The notes beneath the pieces are model-generated. The model had not been told where the DNA came from. It did no database searches and saw only the letters and a program-made list of their open reading frames with translations. Of a stretch of DNA of 64,000 nucleotides, positions 1-6,941 are shown piece after piece (the first letter of the stretch is position 1; each line of letters starts with the position of its first letter). Source of the stretch: Thermocrinis albus DSM 14484 (GTDB lineage: Bacteria; Aquificota; Aquificia; Aquificales; Aquificaceae); NCBI RefSeq assembly GCF_000025605.1, contig NC_013894.1, positions 915,529 through 979,528 on the forward strand. Reading direction: 5' to 3'. The position numbers were made by a program, and so were the translations under genes.

Positions 1-320
1 TTGAGAAAACCTATCCAGTCGGTGTTGTAAGCCTTTATGATACCGTCTTCCAAAAGGAGGGTGTTGGCAGCTCCTATGACCTCTGTGTGATGATCCATCC
101 AGTCTACCAAATCCAAAACCCTCTCTTTGTGAGGTATAGTAACGTTAACACCCCTCACACCGAGAACTTTAAGCCCCTTGATGGCCTCACTCAGATCCTC
201 CGGCTTCACCTCAAAAGGTACATAGATGGCATCAACTCCCAGATACCGGAGAGCGAAGTTTTGAAAGACAGGAGATAGGGAGTGGGAGACCGGATATCCT
301 ATGAGTCCGTACAAAAGCAT
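1..320 (-). CDS. aroE: Shikimate dehydrogenase, N-terminal part (runs off the left edge)
   Basis: This gene is cut by the window edge; about 106 N-terminal residues are visible. They carry the shikimate-binding motif SHSLSP (residues 12-17), the NVTIPHK motif with the catalytic lysine at residue 65, an AANT motif and NTDW, all standard for AroE. The family reduces 3-dehydroshikimate to shikimate with NADPH in aromatic amino-acid synthesis. The ATG lies one base after the stop of the NifU-like gene, so it is probably the last visible member of the minus-strand operon that starts at iscU or fabZ. The NADP-binding half lies outside the window. Confidence 0.93.
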   Translation of the reverse strand, partial: MLLYGLIGYPVSHSLSPVFQNFALRYLGVDAIYVPFEVKPEDLSEAIKGLKVLGVRGVNVTIPHKERVLDLVDWMDHHTEVIGAANTLLLEDGIIKAYNTDWIGFL

Positions 321-321
321 A

Positions 322-573
322 TCACCTAAGTTGGTACTTAGGTGTTACTATCTCCACCTTCTGAGCCCACGGTATGTTGCCCCGTATGGCTATGTCCACT
401 ACATCTTTCACACTGGCATCCACTATGGGACAGTCGGTACATCCTCCTTCAAACTGAAGGTATATCTCACCCTCCCTTATGTCTACCACCTTCAGATTTC
501 CATGATGTTCCTTCAGAGCCGGCCTTATCTTCTCCAAAACTGCCTCCACTTCTCTCAGCTTTTCTTCCTCCAT
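322..573 (-). CDS. NifU C-terminal-domain-like protein (Fe-S/thiol carrier)
   Basis: An 83-residue protein matching the stand-alone NifU C-terminal (Nfu) fold: an amphipathic helix, a VDIREGEIYLQF strand, then GGCTDC with the CxxC pair expected to bind a transient [4Fe-4S] cluster. In Nfu proteins this domain carries clusters to target enzymes. The ATG follows a strong GGAGGTG ribosome-binding site and lies 4 bp after the preceding gene. The spacer inside the CxxC (Thr-Asp) differs from the more usual Pro-Ser-type surroundings, so a sulfur-relay role is also possible. Its position beside IscU and TusA supports Fe-S or sulfur transfer. Confidence 0.85.
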   Translation of the reverse strand: MEEEKLREVEAVLEKIRPALKEHHGNLKVVDIREGEIYLQFEGGCTDCPIVDASVKDVVDIAIRGNIPWAQKVEIVTPKYQLR

Positions 574-577
574 GATA

Positions 578-814
578 TCACACCTCCGACTCTTTTATAA
601 GATCTTGGATCTGCATCCAGAGATCTCCTTGTGTGTCCTCATCTATGTCCATGAGCCTCATAAAACCCTTGAGAGTGAGCTTGTCCAGAACTACGGGGGC
701 TATATCGTCCTCCTCCAACTTACAAAGACCGTAGTTCCAAAGGAGATCCTTCACCTTCGGGTACTTTTCCAAAAGATCCTTCATTACAGTGTCAAGCGTG
801 ACTCTATCCTTCAT
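578..814 (-). CDS. Small DUF1858-like protein
   Basis: A 78-residue protein. The first half (TLDTVMKDLLEKYPKVKDLL then WNYGLCKL) has the pattern of DUF1858 domains, which usually read ...EKYPE...L...G..C..C. Here only one cysteine remains, so the usual CxxC is lost. The rest is helical and acidic. The ATG overlaps the TusA-like stop codon (ATGA). DUF1858 domains often sit near redox, hybrid-cluster or sulfur-transfer proteins, and its place between TusA-like and NifU-like genes suggests an adaptor role. No enzymatic activity can be assigned. Confidence 0.6.
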   Translation of the reverse strand: MKDRVTLDTVMKDLLEKYPKVKDLLWNYGLCKLEEDDIAPVVLDKLTLKGFMRLMDIDEDTQGDLWMQIQDLIKESEV

Positions 815-1059
815 AGTTCTTTCACCTTCCTCACAAAGAGATGATACTCACCACCCTCCTCGTACATACCCAAAAACTCCTGGCCGGTTGCCTTACACCA
901 AGCAGGTATATCCTCCACCACCCCCGGATCATCTGCTATAAGTTCCAGAACTTGTCCTATCTGCATCTGCTTTACCATCTTGGCAGTCTCTGCCACAGGA
1001 ACTGGGCAAAAGGTACCTACCACGTCATGTACCACGTCAGCCTTTATATCCTCCATCAT
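811..1059 (-). CDS. TusA-family sulfur-carrier protein
   Basis: An 82-residue TusA-type protein. The CPxP motif (CPVP, Cys18) is the persulfide-carrying cysteine of the family, followed by the expected helix, a GQVLELIADDPG strand-turn and the AWCKATGQEFLG segment typical of TusA/YeeD/SirA folds. A second cysteine lies in AWCK. TusA proteins pass sulfane sulfur from cysteine desulfurase to tRNA thiolation enzymes or to sulfur oxidation systems. The start overlaps the stop of the PP-loop thiolation gene (ATGA), which fits a role as sulfur donor to that enzyme. Two consecutive ATG codons are possible starts. Confidence 0.85.
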   Translation of the reverse strand: MMEDIKADVVHDVVGTFCPVPVAETAKMVKQMQIGQVLELIADDPGVVEDIPAWCKATGQEFLGMYEEGGEYHLFVRKVKEL

Positions 1060-2096
1060 GTCACACCCGCCCTGTGATGTATTTTAATCTGGTCAAGAAA
1101 CTCATCCTCTGCAGGAACACCCCGCAAGACAACCTCTCTACCATCCGATAAATGTATAAGCACCTCAGCTTCCTCCCTTTTGGAGTACCTTGCCACTATG
1201 TTGGCTATAAGTTGAAGGTCTTCCTCACTGGGGTCTCCCTTTATTAGGGCAAAGGTTCCTTTACCGTCAAGGCGACGTGCGTAAGAGTATCTACTCCTGA
1301 AACCCTGCAGAAAGTTCACCTCGCCTTCGTGGCGTGCTACTATTACCTTTACTCCTGAGGGGAGTCTCAGATGTCTTCCCACCGAGAAAAGGACTAGGTC
1401 ATCTTCCGTAATCTTACCCTCCACGCTGAGAGCTTCTTTAAACCTGAAAGCGTAGGTTTCATCAGTAAGATAACAACATCCACCCGCCGGTTGTTGGTAC
1501 TCAAGACCGTACCTCTTGGCAAGTTCTATCTGTACTTTCCTACCTCTTCCTCTGATACCCAGTAGTCTCTCTCTGTCTACCCATCCCAGCTTTTCAGGAA
1601 TGGTGGGTGGTAAAAGCTTTGCGGAAAGGGGTCTAAGTACTAGGCCTTTGAGATCTGCCTCTTCTTCTATAAGCATAAGACGTTGGTATGTCTGACTCAT
1701 AGGTCTCTGGCCTAGCACTTCTCCCGTTACCACAAACTGGTAGCCCTCCTTCTCCATTATCTCCTTAGCTTTTCTAAGCATCATTATCCTACAGTCTACG
1801 CAAGGGTTCACATTCTTCCCATAACCGTACTTGGGATTCAGCAGGACATGAATGTACTCCTTAGAGATATCCACTATCTCTATGGGGACACCCAGCTGGG
1901 CTGCTGCTCGAAGAGCTGGGTTGACATACTGCTGTCCGTCTTCTCTCCGCAGGCCAAGGCGTCTCTTGTGCTCCGTTATACAGAAACCTGTGTAAAAGTG
2001 AAGGGCCTTTATCTCTACGCCTTGGTCCTGCAGGAGGCGGACAGCTAGAGAACTATCAAGCCCTCCTGAGAGAAGAGCAACAGCCCTTACCTTCAT
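1056..2096 (-). CDS. MnmA/ThiI-like PP-loop tRNA thiolation enzyme with NFACT-R-like C-terminus
   Basis: A 346-residue protein. The N-terminal PP-loop SGGLDSS (about residues 10-16) marks an adenylating ATPase of the ThiI/MnmA/TtuA group. NPCVDCR around residue 100 resembles the NPCV.C motif of MnmA, and a GGCCYL segment around residue 208 adds two cysteines, so three or more cysteines could hold an Fe-S cluster or act as thiol donors. The last ~90 residues (VIVARHEGEVNFL..., then an acidic tail) look like the NFACT-R/DUF814 RNA-binding module fused to such PP-loop proteins elsewhere. Predicted role is tRNA 2- or 4-thiouridine synthesis; the exact base is unknown. It overlaps iscU upstream and the TusA-like gene downstream by 4 bp each. 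Confidence 0.8.
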   Translation of the reverse strand: MKVRAVALLSGGLDSSLAVRLLQDQGVEIKALHFYTGFCITEHKRRLGLRREDGQQYVNPALRAAAQLGVPIEIVDISKEYIHVLLNPKYGYGKNVNPCVDCRIMMLRKAKEIMEKEGYQFVVTGEVLGQRPMSQTYQRLMLIEEEADLKGLVLRPLSAKLLPPTIPEKLGWVDRERLLGIRGRGRKVQIELAKRYGLEYQQPAGGCCYLTDETYAFRFKEALSVEGKITEDDLVLFSVGRHLRLPSGVKVIVARHEGEVNFLQGFRSRYSYARRLDGKGTFALIKGDPSEEDLQLIANIVARYSKREEAEVLIHLSDGREVVLRGVPAEDEFLDQIKIHHRAGVT

Positions 2097-2554
2097 GTGG
2101 ACAGAAACTCAAACTCCTTGCTGTCTTCTTCCTCTTCCTCGTAGCAACCGGGTATCTTCTCAGCTTCTTCCAGTCTACCTTGTTTGATGAGGTAGTCCTT
2201 TATAGCCACGTGAAGGGTTTCCAAACCCAGGTTGGTGCAATGAATCTTTTGAGGAGGAAGACCTCCCAGCTCATCGAAGATGTCCTTGTAGGTAAGATTG
2301 AGAGCGTAGCTGATGGGTTTACCCTTTATCATCTCTGTGAGCATAGAAGAAACAGCTATGGCAGAACCACACCCGAAGGTCTTAAACCTTACATCCTCTA
2401 TAACGTCGTTTTCGGGGTTTATCTTAAGGGTAAAGAGCATGGCGTCACCACAGGCGGGGTTTCCGCATTGACCTACCGCATTAGCATCTTCCAAAACTCC
2501 CACGTTCCTGGGGTTAAGGAAATGGTCCAGCACCTTCTCACTGTATTCAAACAT
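2093..2554 (-). CDS. iscU: IscU-type iron-sulfur cluster scaffold
   Basis: A 153-residue scaffold with the classic FEYSEKVLDHFLNPRNVG start, NPACGDAM (Cys35-Gly-Asp), FKTFGCGSAIA with the second cysteine, and KIHCTNLG with the third. These three cysteines assemble a [2Fe-2S] cluster in IscU. An acidic tail (about 20 residues) follows. A GTG at 2563 is in frame, but it lies inside the strong AGGAGGTG ribosome-binding site, so I start at the ATG at 2554, 6-8 bases downstream. No cysteine desulfurase is adjacent. Its operon partners point to use in both Fe-S and tRNA-thiolation chemistry. Confidence 0.95.
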   Translation of the reverse strand: MFEYSEKVLDHFLNPRNVGVLEDANAVGQCGNPACGDAMLFTLKINPENDVIEDVRFKTFGCGSAIAVSSMLTEMIKGKPISYALNLTYKDIFDELGGLPPQKIHCTNLGLETLHVAIKDYLIKQGRLEEAEKIPGCYEEEEEDSKEFEFLST

Positions 2555-2627
2555 TTCTATCACCTCCTTTCCGGGTATTTACGGTTATCAATATATGTGA
2601 TCCAGAAAGATGTTACTATGATGCTTA

Positions 2628-3089
2628 TCAAGAATCTTTGCGAGTTATTTCTGAAAGTTCACGGGCAGCGGCATACAGAACAGCTTCTGCCACCACCTGG
2701 CCGTTCACTTTTGCTACACCCTTCATCTTGGAGAGGGTTTTCTTGAGGGATATAACCTCCAGCTCCAGAAGAAGCTGATCTCCCGGAAACACAGGTTTTT
2801 TAAAACGTGCCTCGTCTATACCTGCAAACACCACCGCGTACTTACCCACCTGTAGGTCCAGGGACTTTATCATGAGAATACCACCCACCTGGGCCATAGC
2901 CTCCAGTATGTACACTCCCGGCATGAGAGGAAAACCAGGAAAGTGTCCCTGAAAGTAAGGCTCGTTAACGGAAACGTTCTTTACACCCACTATCCTCTTA
3001 CCCAGCTCCATGTGAAGGATCTTATCTACAAGGAGTAGGGGGTAGCGGTGAGGAAGGATCTCCATAATCTGTCTTGCATCCAGTTCCAT
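2628..3089 (-). CDS. fabZ: 3-hydroxyacyl-ACP dehydratase FabZ
   Basis: A 153-residue hotdog-fold protein with both FabZ active-site elements: the HRYP..LVDK region at the start, and [20 protein letters not shown] with the catalytic His and Glu. It removes water from 3-hydroxyacyl-ACP in the fatty-acid elongation cycle. The length is normal for the family. It lies 73 bp upstream of iscU on the same strand and diverges from the DUF1232 gene across a 21-bp gap. It has its own short promoter region, so cotranscription with iscU is possible but not shown. Confidence 0.97.
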   Translation of the reverse strand: MELDARQIMEILPHRYPLLLVDKILHMELGKRIVGVKNVSVNEPYFQGHFPGFPLMPGVYILEAMAQVGGILMIKSLDLQVGKYAVVFAGIDEARFKKPVFPGDQLLLELEVISLKKTLSKMKGVAKVNGQVVAEAVLYAAARELSEITRKDS

Positions 3090-3110
3090 GGTGAGAGTAT
3101 TATATATCTC
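3090..3110. promoter_or_regulatory. 21-bp divergent promoter region, fabZ / DUF1232 gene
   Basis: The start codons of two divergent genes are separated by only 21 bp. The gap is AT-rich and contains TATTATATAT, which can serve as a -10 element in either direction within about 10 bases of each start codon. No Shine-Dalgarno sequence precedes the plus-strand gene. This suggests leaderless or near-leaderless transcripts; inferred from spacing only. Confidence 0.4.
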
Positions 3111-3473
3111 ATGGAGGAGAAACTCAGGAAGTATTGCAAAGAGACGGACATTCCTCAGCTGGTAAAGAGGGTGGAAGAAAAACTGAAGAGGACCTCTCCT
3201 ACCATGGAGTACGTGAGGAACCTTATCTTGGATGTGAAGCTCTTTTTGAGGCTACTCACCGACGAGGAGTTTGATCTTAAAGAAGAGGCTAAGAGGGATA
3301 TGGTGTGTGCCCTCCTGTACTTTGTGGAAGAGAAGGACAGTATACCTGACTGGTTTCCCATCATAGGATTATGGGATGACTATAAAGTGGTAAGATACGT
3401 CAAAAATAAGCATGCTGACGAGATAGCGAGATATTTTTCTGTAACTAAGCATTTTATAGCCAACTATTTCTGA
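3111..3473 (+). CDS. DUF1232 (YkvA-like) small protein
   Basis: A 120-residue protein, mostly charged helices, ending with a DUF1232 signature: [19 protein letters not shown] (compare the family's LIPDxIPxxGxxDDxxV). The function of the domain is unknown; members are often membrane-associated. An upstream in-frame ATG at 3048 lies inside divergent fabZ, so the ATG at 3111, just after the promoter-like TATATAT, is preferred. The stop codon overlaps the ATG of the permease gene by one base (TGATG), so translation is probably coupled. Confidence 0.75.
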   Translation: MEEKLRKYCKETDIPQLVKRVEEKLKRTSPTMEYVRNLILDVKLFLRLLTDEEFDLKEEAKRDMVCALLYFVEEKDSIPDWFPIIGLWDDYKVVRYVKNKHADEIARYFSVTKHFIANYF

Positions 3474-4408
3474 TGGTTAGGTTTCTTTTGACACGATTTT
3501 TTCAGAGTATTTTGGTGCTTTTGAGTGTCACTTTTATATCCTTTACCCTTATTAAACTCTCACCGGCAGACTATTTTGAACAGTTCAAACTTAACCCTCA
3601 GATATCACCGGAAACTATACAAAAACTGAGGAAAATGTATGGATTGGATGATCCTCTCCTCCTTCAGTACTTTAAATGGCTTACAGCAGCGCTACGCTTT
3701 GATCTTGGGATATCCCTCCAGTACAACACTCCTGTGACAGATCTCATAAGGGAGAGGATAGGTAAAACACTGGCTCTTACTGTTCCATCTGCGGTAATAT
3801 CGTGGGTGGCAGCTTCCTTTCTAGGGCTACTGGCAGGCTTTAGAGAAGGAACATGGATAGACAGAGCTGTACGTATCTTCTCTTATACCTTCATGTCCAT
3901 GCCTTCCTTCTTCCTGGCCTTTATACTGCTCTTTTTCCTCGCGCGAGGGGGGTATCTTCAACCTGGTGGCACCTCCAGTCTCCTGGTAGGCATAACCACC
4001 CTGAGCTTGATATCCACCGCCGGTCTTGTGAGACTTATGCGTAGCGCTGTGATAGAGGTTCTCCACAGTCCCACGGTGGTGATGCTGAGGGCAAAAGGTG
4101 CCACCACAGGGGTTATGATGAAACATGTGGTGAGAAACGCTATGAACCCTTTCATCACCTTGATAGGGTATGAGATAGCGGGGCTTATATCCGGTGCTGC
4201 CCTTATAGAGGTGGTGGTAGGCTGGCCAGGACTGGGAGAGCTTATGCTGAACGCTGTTCTCTCACAGGATCTCTTTTTGGTCATGGGTGGCCTGTACATA
4301 GGAACTATAATGCTGATAGTGGGAAACCTCATAGCAGACATAATCCTTGCCCTGGTGGACCCAAGGGTAAGGGAAAAGGAGATAAAACTTAAGGAGGTAA
4401 AGCTATGA
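3473..4408 (+). CDS. DppB-type ABC transporter permease (peptide/nickel family)
   Basis: A 311-residue inner-membrane permease with about six hydrophobic segments, an N-terminal VRFLLTRFFQSILVLLSVTFISF helix typical of DppB/OppB, and the EAA-type loop (LRAKGATTGVMMKHVVRNAMNPFI) that contacts the ATPase. The family imports oligopeptides, dipeptides or nickel. No second permease (DppC), binding protein or ATPase is adjacent; a matching oligopeptide-type ATPase gene lies at 22452-23345. It overlaps the DUF1232 gene upstream and the DJ-1 gene downstream. Confidence 0.87.
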   Translation: MVRFLLTRFFQSILVLLSVTFISFTLIKLSPADYFEQFKLNPQISPETIQKLRKMYGLDDPLLLQYFKWLTAALRFDLGISLQYNTPVTDLIRERIGKTLALTVPSAVISWVAASFLGLLAGFREGTWIDRAVRIFSYTFMSMPSFFLAFILLFFLARGGYLQPGGTSSLLVGITTLSLISTAGLVRLMRSAVIEVLHSPTVVMLRAKGATTGVMMKHVVRNAMNPFITLIGYEIAGLISGAALIEVVVGWPGLGELMLNAVLSQDLFLVMGGLYIGTIMLIVGNLIADIILALVDPRVREKEIKLKEVKL

Positions 4409-4956
4409 AGAAAGTGGCGATACTTTTGGCAGACGGTTTTGAAGAAGTGGAAGCTATAGCAGTCATAGATGTGTTGAGGCGAGGTGGCGTGCAGGTTCTG
4501 ATAGCGGGACTCAGTAAAGACCCCGTGAGTAGCGCCCGTCAGGTGAGGGTTTTGCCCGACGTGAGTGTGGACCAGCTTAATCCCGAAGAACTGGACATGG
4601 TGGTTTTACCGGGAGGTACGGAAGGTGTGGAAAAACTTAAGGCTGATCCCCGTGTAGAGAAACTGATTCAGGCTATGTACCAAAAGAGGAAACTGGTGGG
4701 TGCCATCTGTGCAGCTCCCACAGCTCTGGCCAAGTTCGGCGTGCTGGAGGGTAAAAAAGCCACCGTATACCCTTCCCTGGTGGAGCAGATAAAACCCGCC
4801 ACCTTTGTAAATGAAAAGGTAGTGGAAGACGATAATGTGGTGACCAGCCAAGGACCAGGGACAGCTCTCCTCTTTGGTCTGAAACTGCTAGAAAAGCTGG
4901 AAGGAAGGGAGAAGGCTGTGGAGGTGGCCAAACGTATGCTGGTAGATTACACATGA
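4405..4956 (+). CDS. DJ-1/PfpI family protein
   Basis: A 183-residue DJ-1/PfpI-fold protein. Recognisable elements are ILLADGFEEVEA with the conserved Glu, VLPGG, and the nucleophile elbow GAICAAPTALAK with the reactive cysteine, followed by TSQGPGTAL. Length and motifs match the DJ-1/ThiJ/YajL subgroup, whose members act in protein or metabolite glyoxal repair and oxidative-stress protection; the exact activity here is inferred. Its ATG overlaps the permease stop, and its own stop overlaps the next start. Confidence 0.92.
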   Translation: MKKVAILLADGFEEVEAIAVIDVLRRGGVQVLIAGLSKDPVSSARQVRVLPDVSVDQLNPEELDMVVLPGGTEGVEKLKADPRVEKLIQAMYQKRKLVGAICAAPTALAKFGVLEGKKATVYPSLVEQIKPATFVNEKVVEDDNVVTSQGPGTALLFGLKLLEKLEGREKAVEVAKRMLVDYT

Positions 4957-6128
4957 TTCAGGTAAGAGTAAGACCAGGTATAGAAGACAAGATAAAAGGC
5001 TTTTTCCCATGGGTTTATAAACCAGAAATAGCCAGTGTAAGTAAGAAACCAGGCAAGGGTGACTGGGTGGTGGTGAGGGATGCTGGGGGTCATTTCCTAG
5101 GCTACGGGTACATAAATCCTGAAACCAAGATAAGTGTAAGACTTCTGTCTTTCCAAAAGGAGGAAAAGCCCAGCAAAGAGCTCATAAAGAAACGTTTAGA
5201 GGAAGCTTACAGCTATAGGAAGAGACTGTATATCAACAGCAACGCCTACAGATTGGTGCATTCGGAGGGAGATCTGTTACCTGGCCTTATAGTGGATGTT
5301 TACGATAGGTACGTGGTGGTGGAGTTTACCACCTACGGCATGTACAAGATGAAGGACTGGATAGTATCCTCCTTGGTTGAGCTTTTGAACCCGGTAGGTG
5401 TGTACGAAAAAGTCAACGAGTTTGCCAAGAGTGTAGAGGGATTTGATGCAGAAGAGGGTGTTCTTTACGGAGAGGTTCCTCAGGAGGTGATCATATGGGA
5501 ACACGATCTTAAGTACTACGTCAACATAGTGAAAGGCCAAAAGACTGGATTCTTTTTAGACCAAAGGAAGGCAAGGAAACTCATAAGGGATCTTGTAGAG
5601 CCAGGTGATCTGTGTCTGGACCTCTTCTGTCATACAGGGGGATTTGCCCTCAACATGAAGAGAAAGGGTGCCAAGGAGGTGATAGCGGTAGATATATCCG
5701 CACCGGCTTTGGAGACAGGTAAAAAGAACGCTCAACTCAACAACCTGGACGGAATTCACTGGGTTGAAGACAACGCCTTTGACTTCCTCAGAAAGATGCA
5801 CAAAGAGGGAAACCAGTTTGATGTAGTGGTCATTGATCCTCCATCTTTTACCAAGACGAAAGCTTCTTTGGAGAACGCTCTGAGAGGTTACAAAGAGCTG
5901 TGTGTGAGAGGCCTGCATGTAACAAAGAGGGGTGGATACCTGGCTATATACTCCTGCTCCTTTCACATCACCCGTGAACATCTCCTTCAAGTGATAACAG
6001 AGGCGGCCAAAGACACAAAGAGGATGGTGAGAGTTATAGGAGAGAGTACCCAGGATTTAGATCATCCGTGGATCCTGCAGATGCCTAACACCCTCTACCT
6101 TAAAGGTATTTACCTGGAGGTGTTGTGA
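4953..6128 (+). CDS. RlmI-like 23S rRNA cytosine-C5 methyltransferase
   Basis: A 391-residue protein with an N-terminal PUA domain (about residues 1-80), an EEHVV-type middle domain, and a Rossmann SAM-methyltransferase domain: GQKTGFFLDQR, LDLFCHTGGFAL (SAM-binding motif I) and VVIDPPSFTK (motif IV). YSCSFH carries the cysteine expected of an m5C enzyme. This matches the RlmI (YccW) family, which makes m5C in 23S rRNA; the exact rRNA position is inferred. It overlaps the DJ-1 and uppP genes. Confidence 0.9.
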   Translation: MIQVRVRPGIEDKIKGFFPWVYKPEIASVSKKPGKGDWVVVRDAGGHFLGYGYINPETKISVRLLSFQKEEKPSKELIKKRLEEAYSYRKRLYINSNAYRLVHSEGDLLPGLIVDVYDRYVVVEFTTYGMYKMKDWIVSSLVELLNPVGVYEKVNEFAKSVEGFDAEEGVLYGEVPQEVIIWEHDLKYYVNIVKGQKTGFFLDQRKARKLIRDLVEPGDLCLDLFCHTGGFALNMKRKGAKEVIAVDISAPALETGKKNAQLNNLDGIHWVEDNAFDFLRKMHKEGNQFDVVVIDPPSFTKTKASLENALRGYKELCVRGLHVTKRGGYLAIYSCSFHITREHLLQVITEAAKDTKRMVRVIGESTQDLDHPWILQMPNTLYLKGIYLEVL

Positions 6129-6898
6129 TGGAAGCTTATCAGGCTGTACTGCTGGGAGTGGTAGAAGGTCTTACAGAGTTTTTACCCATATCTTCCACCG
6201 GACACCTTATTCTCACAAGCCACATCATGGGTATTCCCCAGGATTCCTTCACCAAGAGTTTTGAGATATCCATACAGATGGGTGCTATAATGGCGGTGCT
6301 TTTCCTTTACTGGAGACGCATAGTGAAGAACCCCCAACTCTGGAAGAGGATCATAGTGGCCTTCTTTCCGACAGGTGTTTTGGGCTTTCTCCTTTACAAG
6401 CTTGTAAAGAACTACCTTATAGGAAACGATCTGGTCACTTCACTGGCGCTGATAGGGGGAGGACTGTTCCTCCTGGTGGCTGACAGGGTGTGTAGTAAAT
6501 TCTGTTACATAAGAAACGTGGAAGATCTACCTCTTCTTAGGGCCTTTGCCATAGGTGTCTTTCAGGCATTGGCGATGGTACCCGGAGTATCACGCAGTGG
6601 TGCCACCATCATCGGAGGTATGTTGATGGGTCTTAACAGGAAGGCGGCCACCGAGTTCTCCTTCCTTCTGGCTATACCCACCATGATGGCGGCCACATCT
6701 TATGACCTCTACAAGAGCCACCACAACTTTCAGTGGCAAGAGTGGCATCTTCTTCTTCTGGGTTTTGTTTCCGCCTTTCTCAGTGCTCTTCTGGCCGTTA
6801 AAGTTTTTCTTCGGTTTGTATCCTCTCACAGCTTTGTTCCCTTTGGTGTCTACAGAATACTGGTGGGAGCTCTGTATTTATCCATCTTTTATCTTTGA
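6125..6898 (+). CDS. uppP: Undecaprenyl-diphosphatase (BacA/UppP)
   Basis: A 257-residue integral membrane protein with the two UppP signatures: GVVEGLTEFLPISSTGHL near the N-terminus (catalytic Glu and Ser/Thr) and PGVSRSGATI around residue 160. It recycles undecaprenyl pyrophosphate to the monophosphate carrier used for peptidoglycan and O-antigen assembly. About eight hydrophobic helices are visible and the length is standard. The ATG overlaps the preceding stop, so it closes the plus-strand operon that began at 3111. Confidence 0.97.
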   Translation: MMEAYQAVLLGVVEGLTEFLPISSTGHLILTSHIMGIPQDSFTKSFEISIQMGAIMAVLFLYWRRIVKNPQLWKRIIVAFFPTGVLGFLLYKLVKNYLIGNDLVTSLALIGGGLFLLVADRVCSKFCYIRNVEDLPLLRAFAIGVFQALAMVPGVSRSGATIIGGMLMGLNRKAATEFSFLLAIPTMMAATSYDLYKSHHNFQWQEWHLLLLGFVSAFLSALLAVKVFLRFVSSHSFVPFGVYRILVGALYLSIFYL

Positions 6899-6941
6899 GG
6901 AACTAACTTATAAAATATATCTTCTCTTTTGAGGTGGAAAG

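Noticed and set aside
2555-2563. GTG at 2563 as the iscU start
   Set aside because: It overlaps the ribosome-binding site AGGAGGTG; the ATG at 2554 is correctly spaced and matches the family start.
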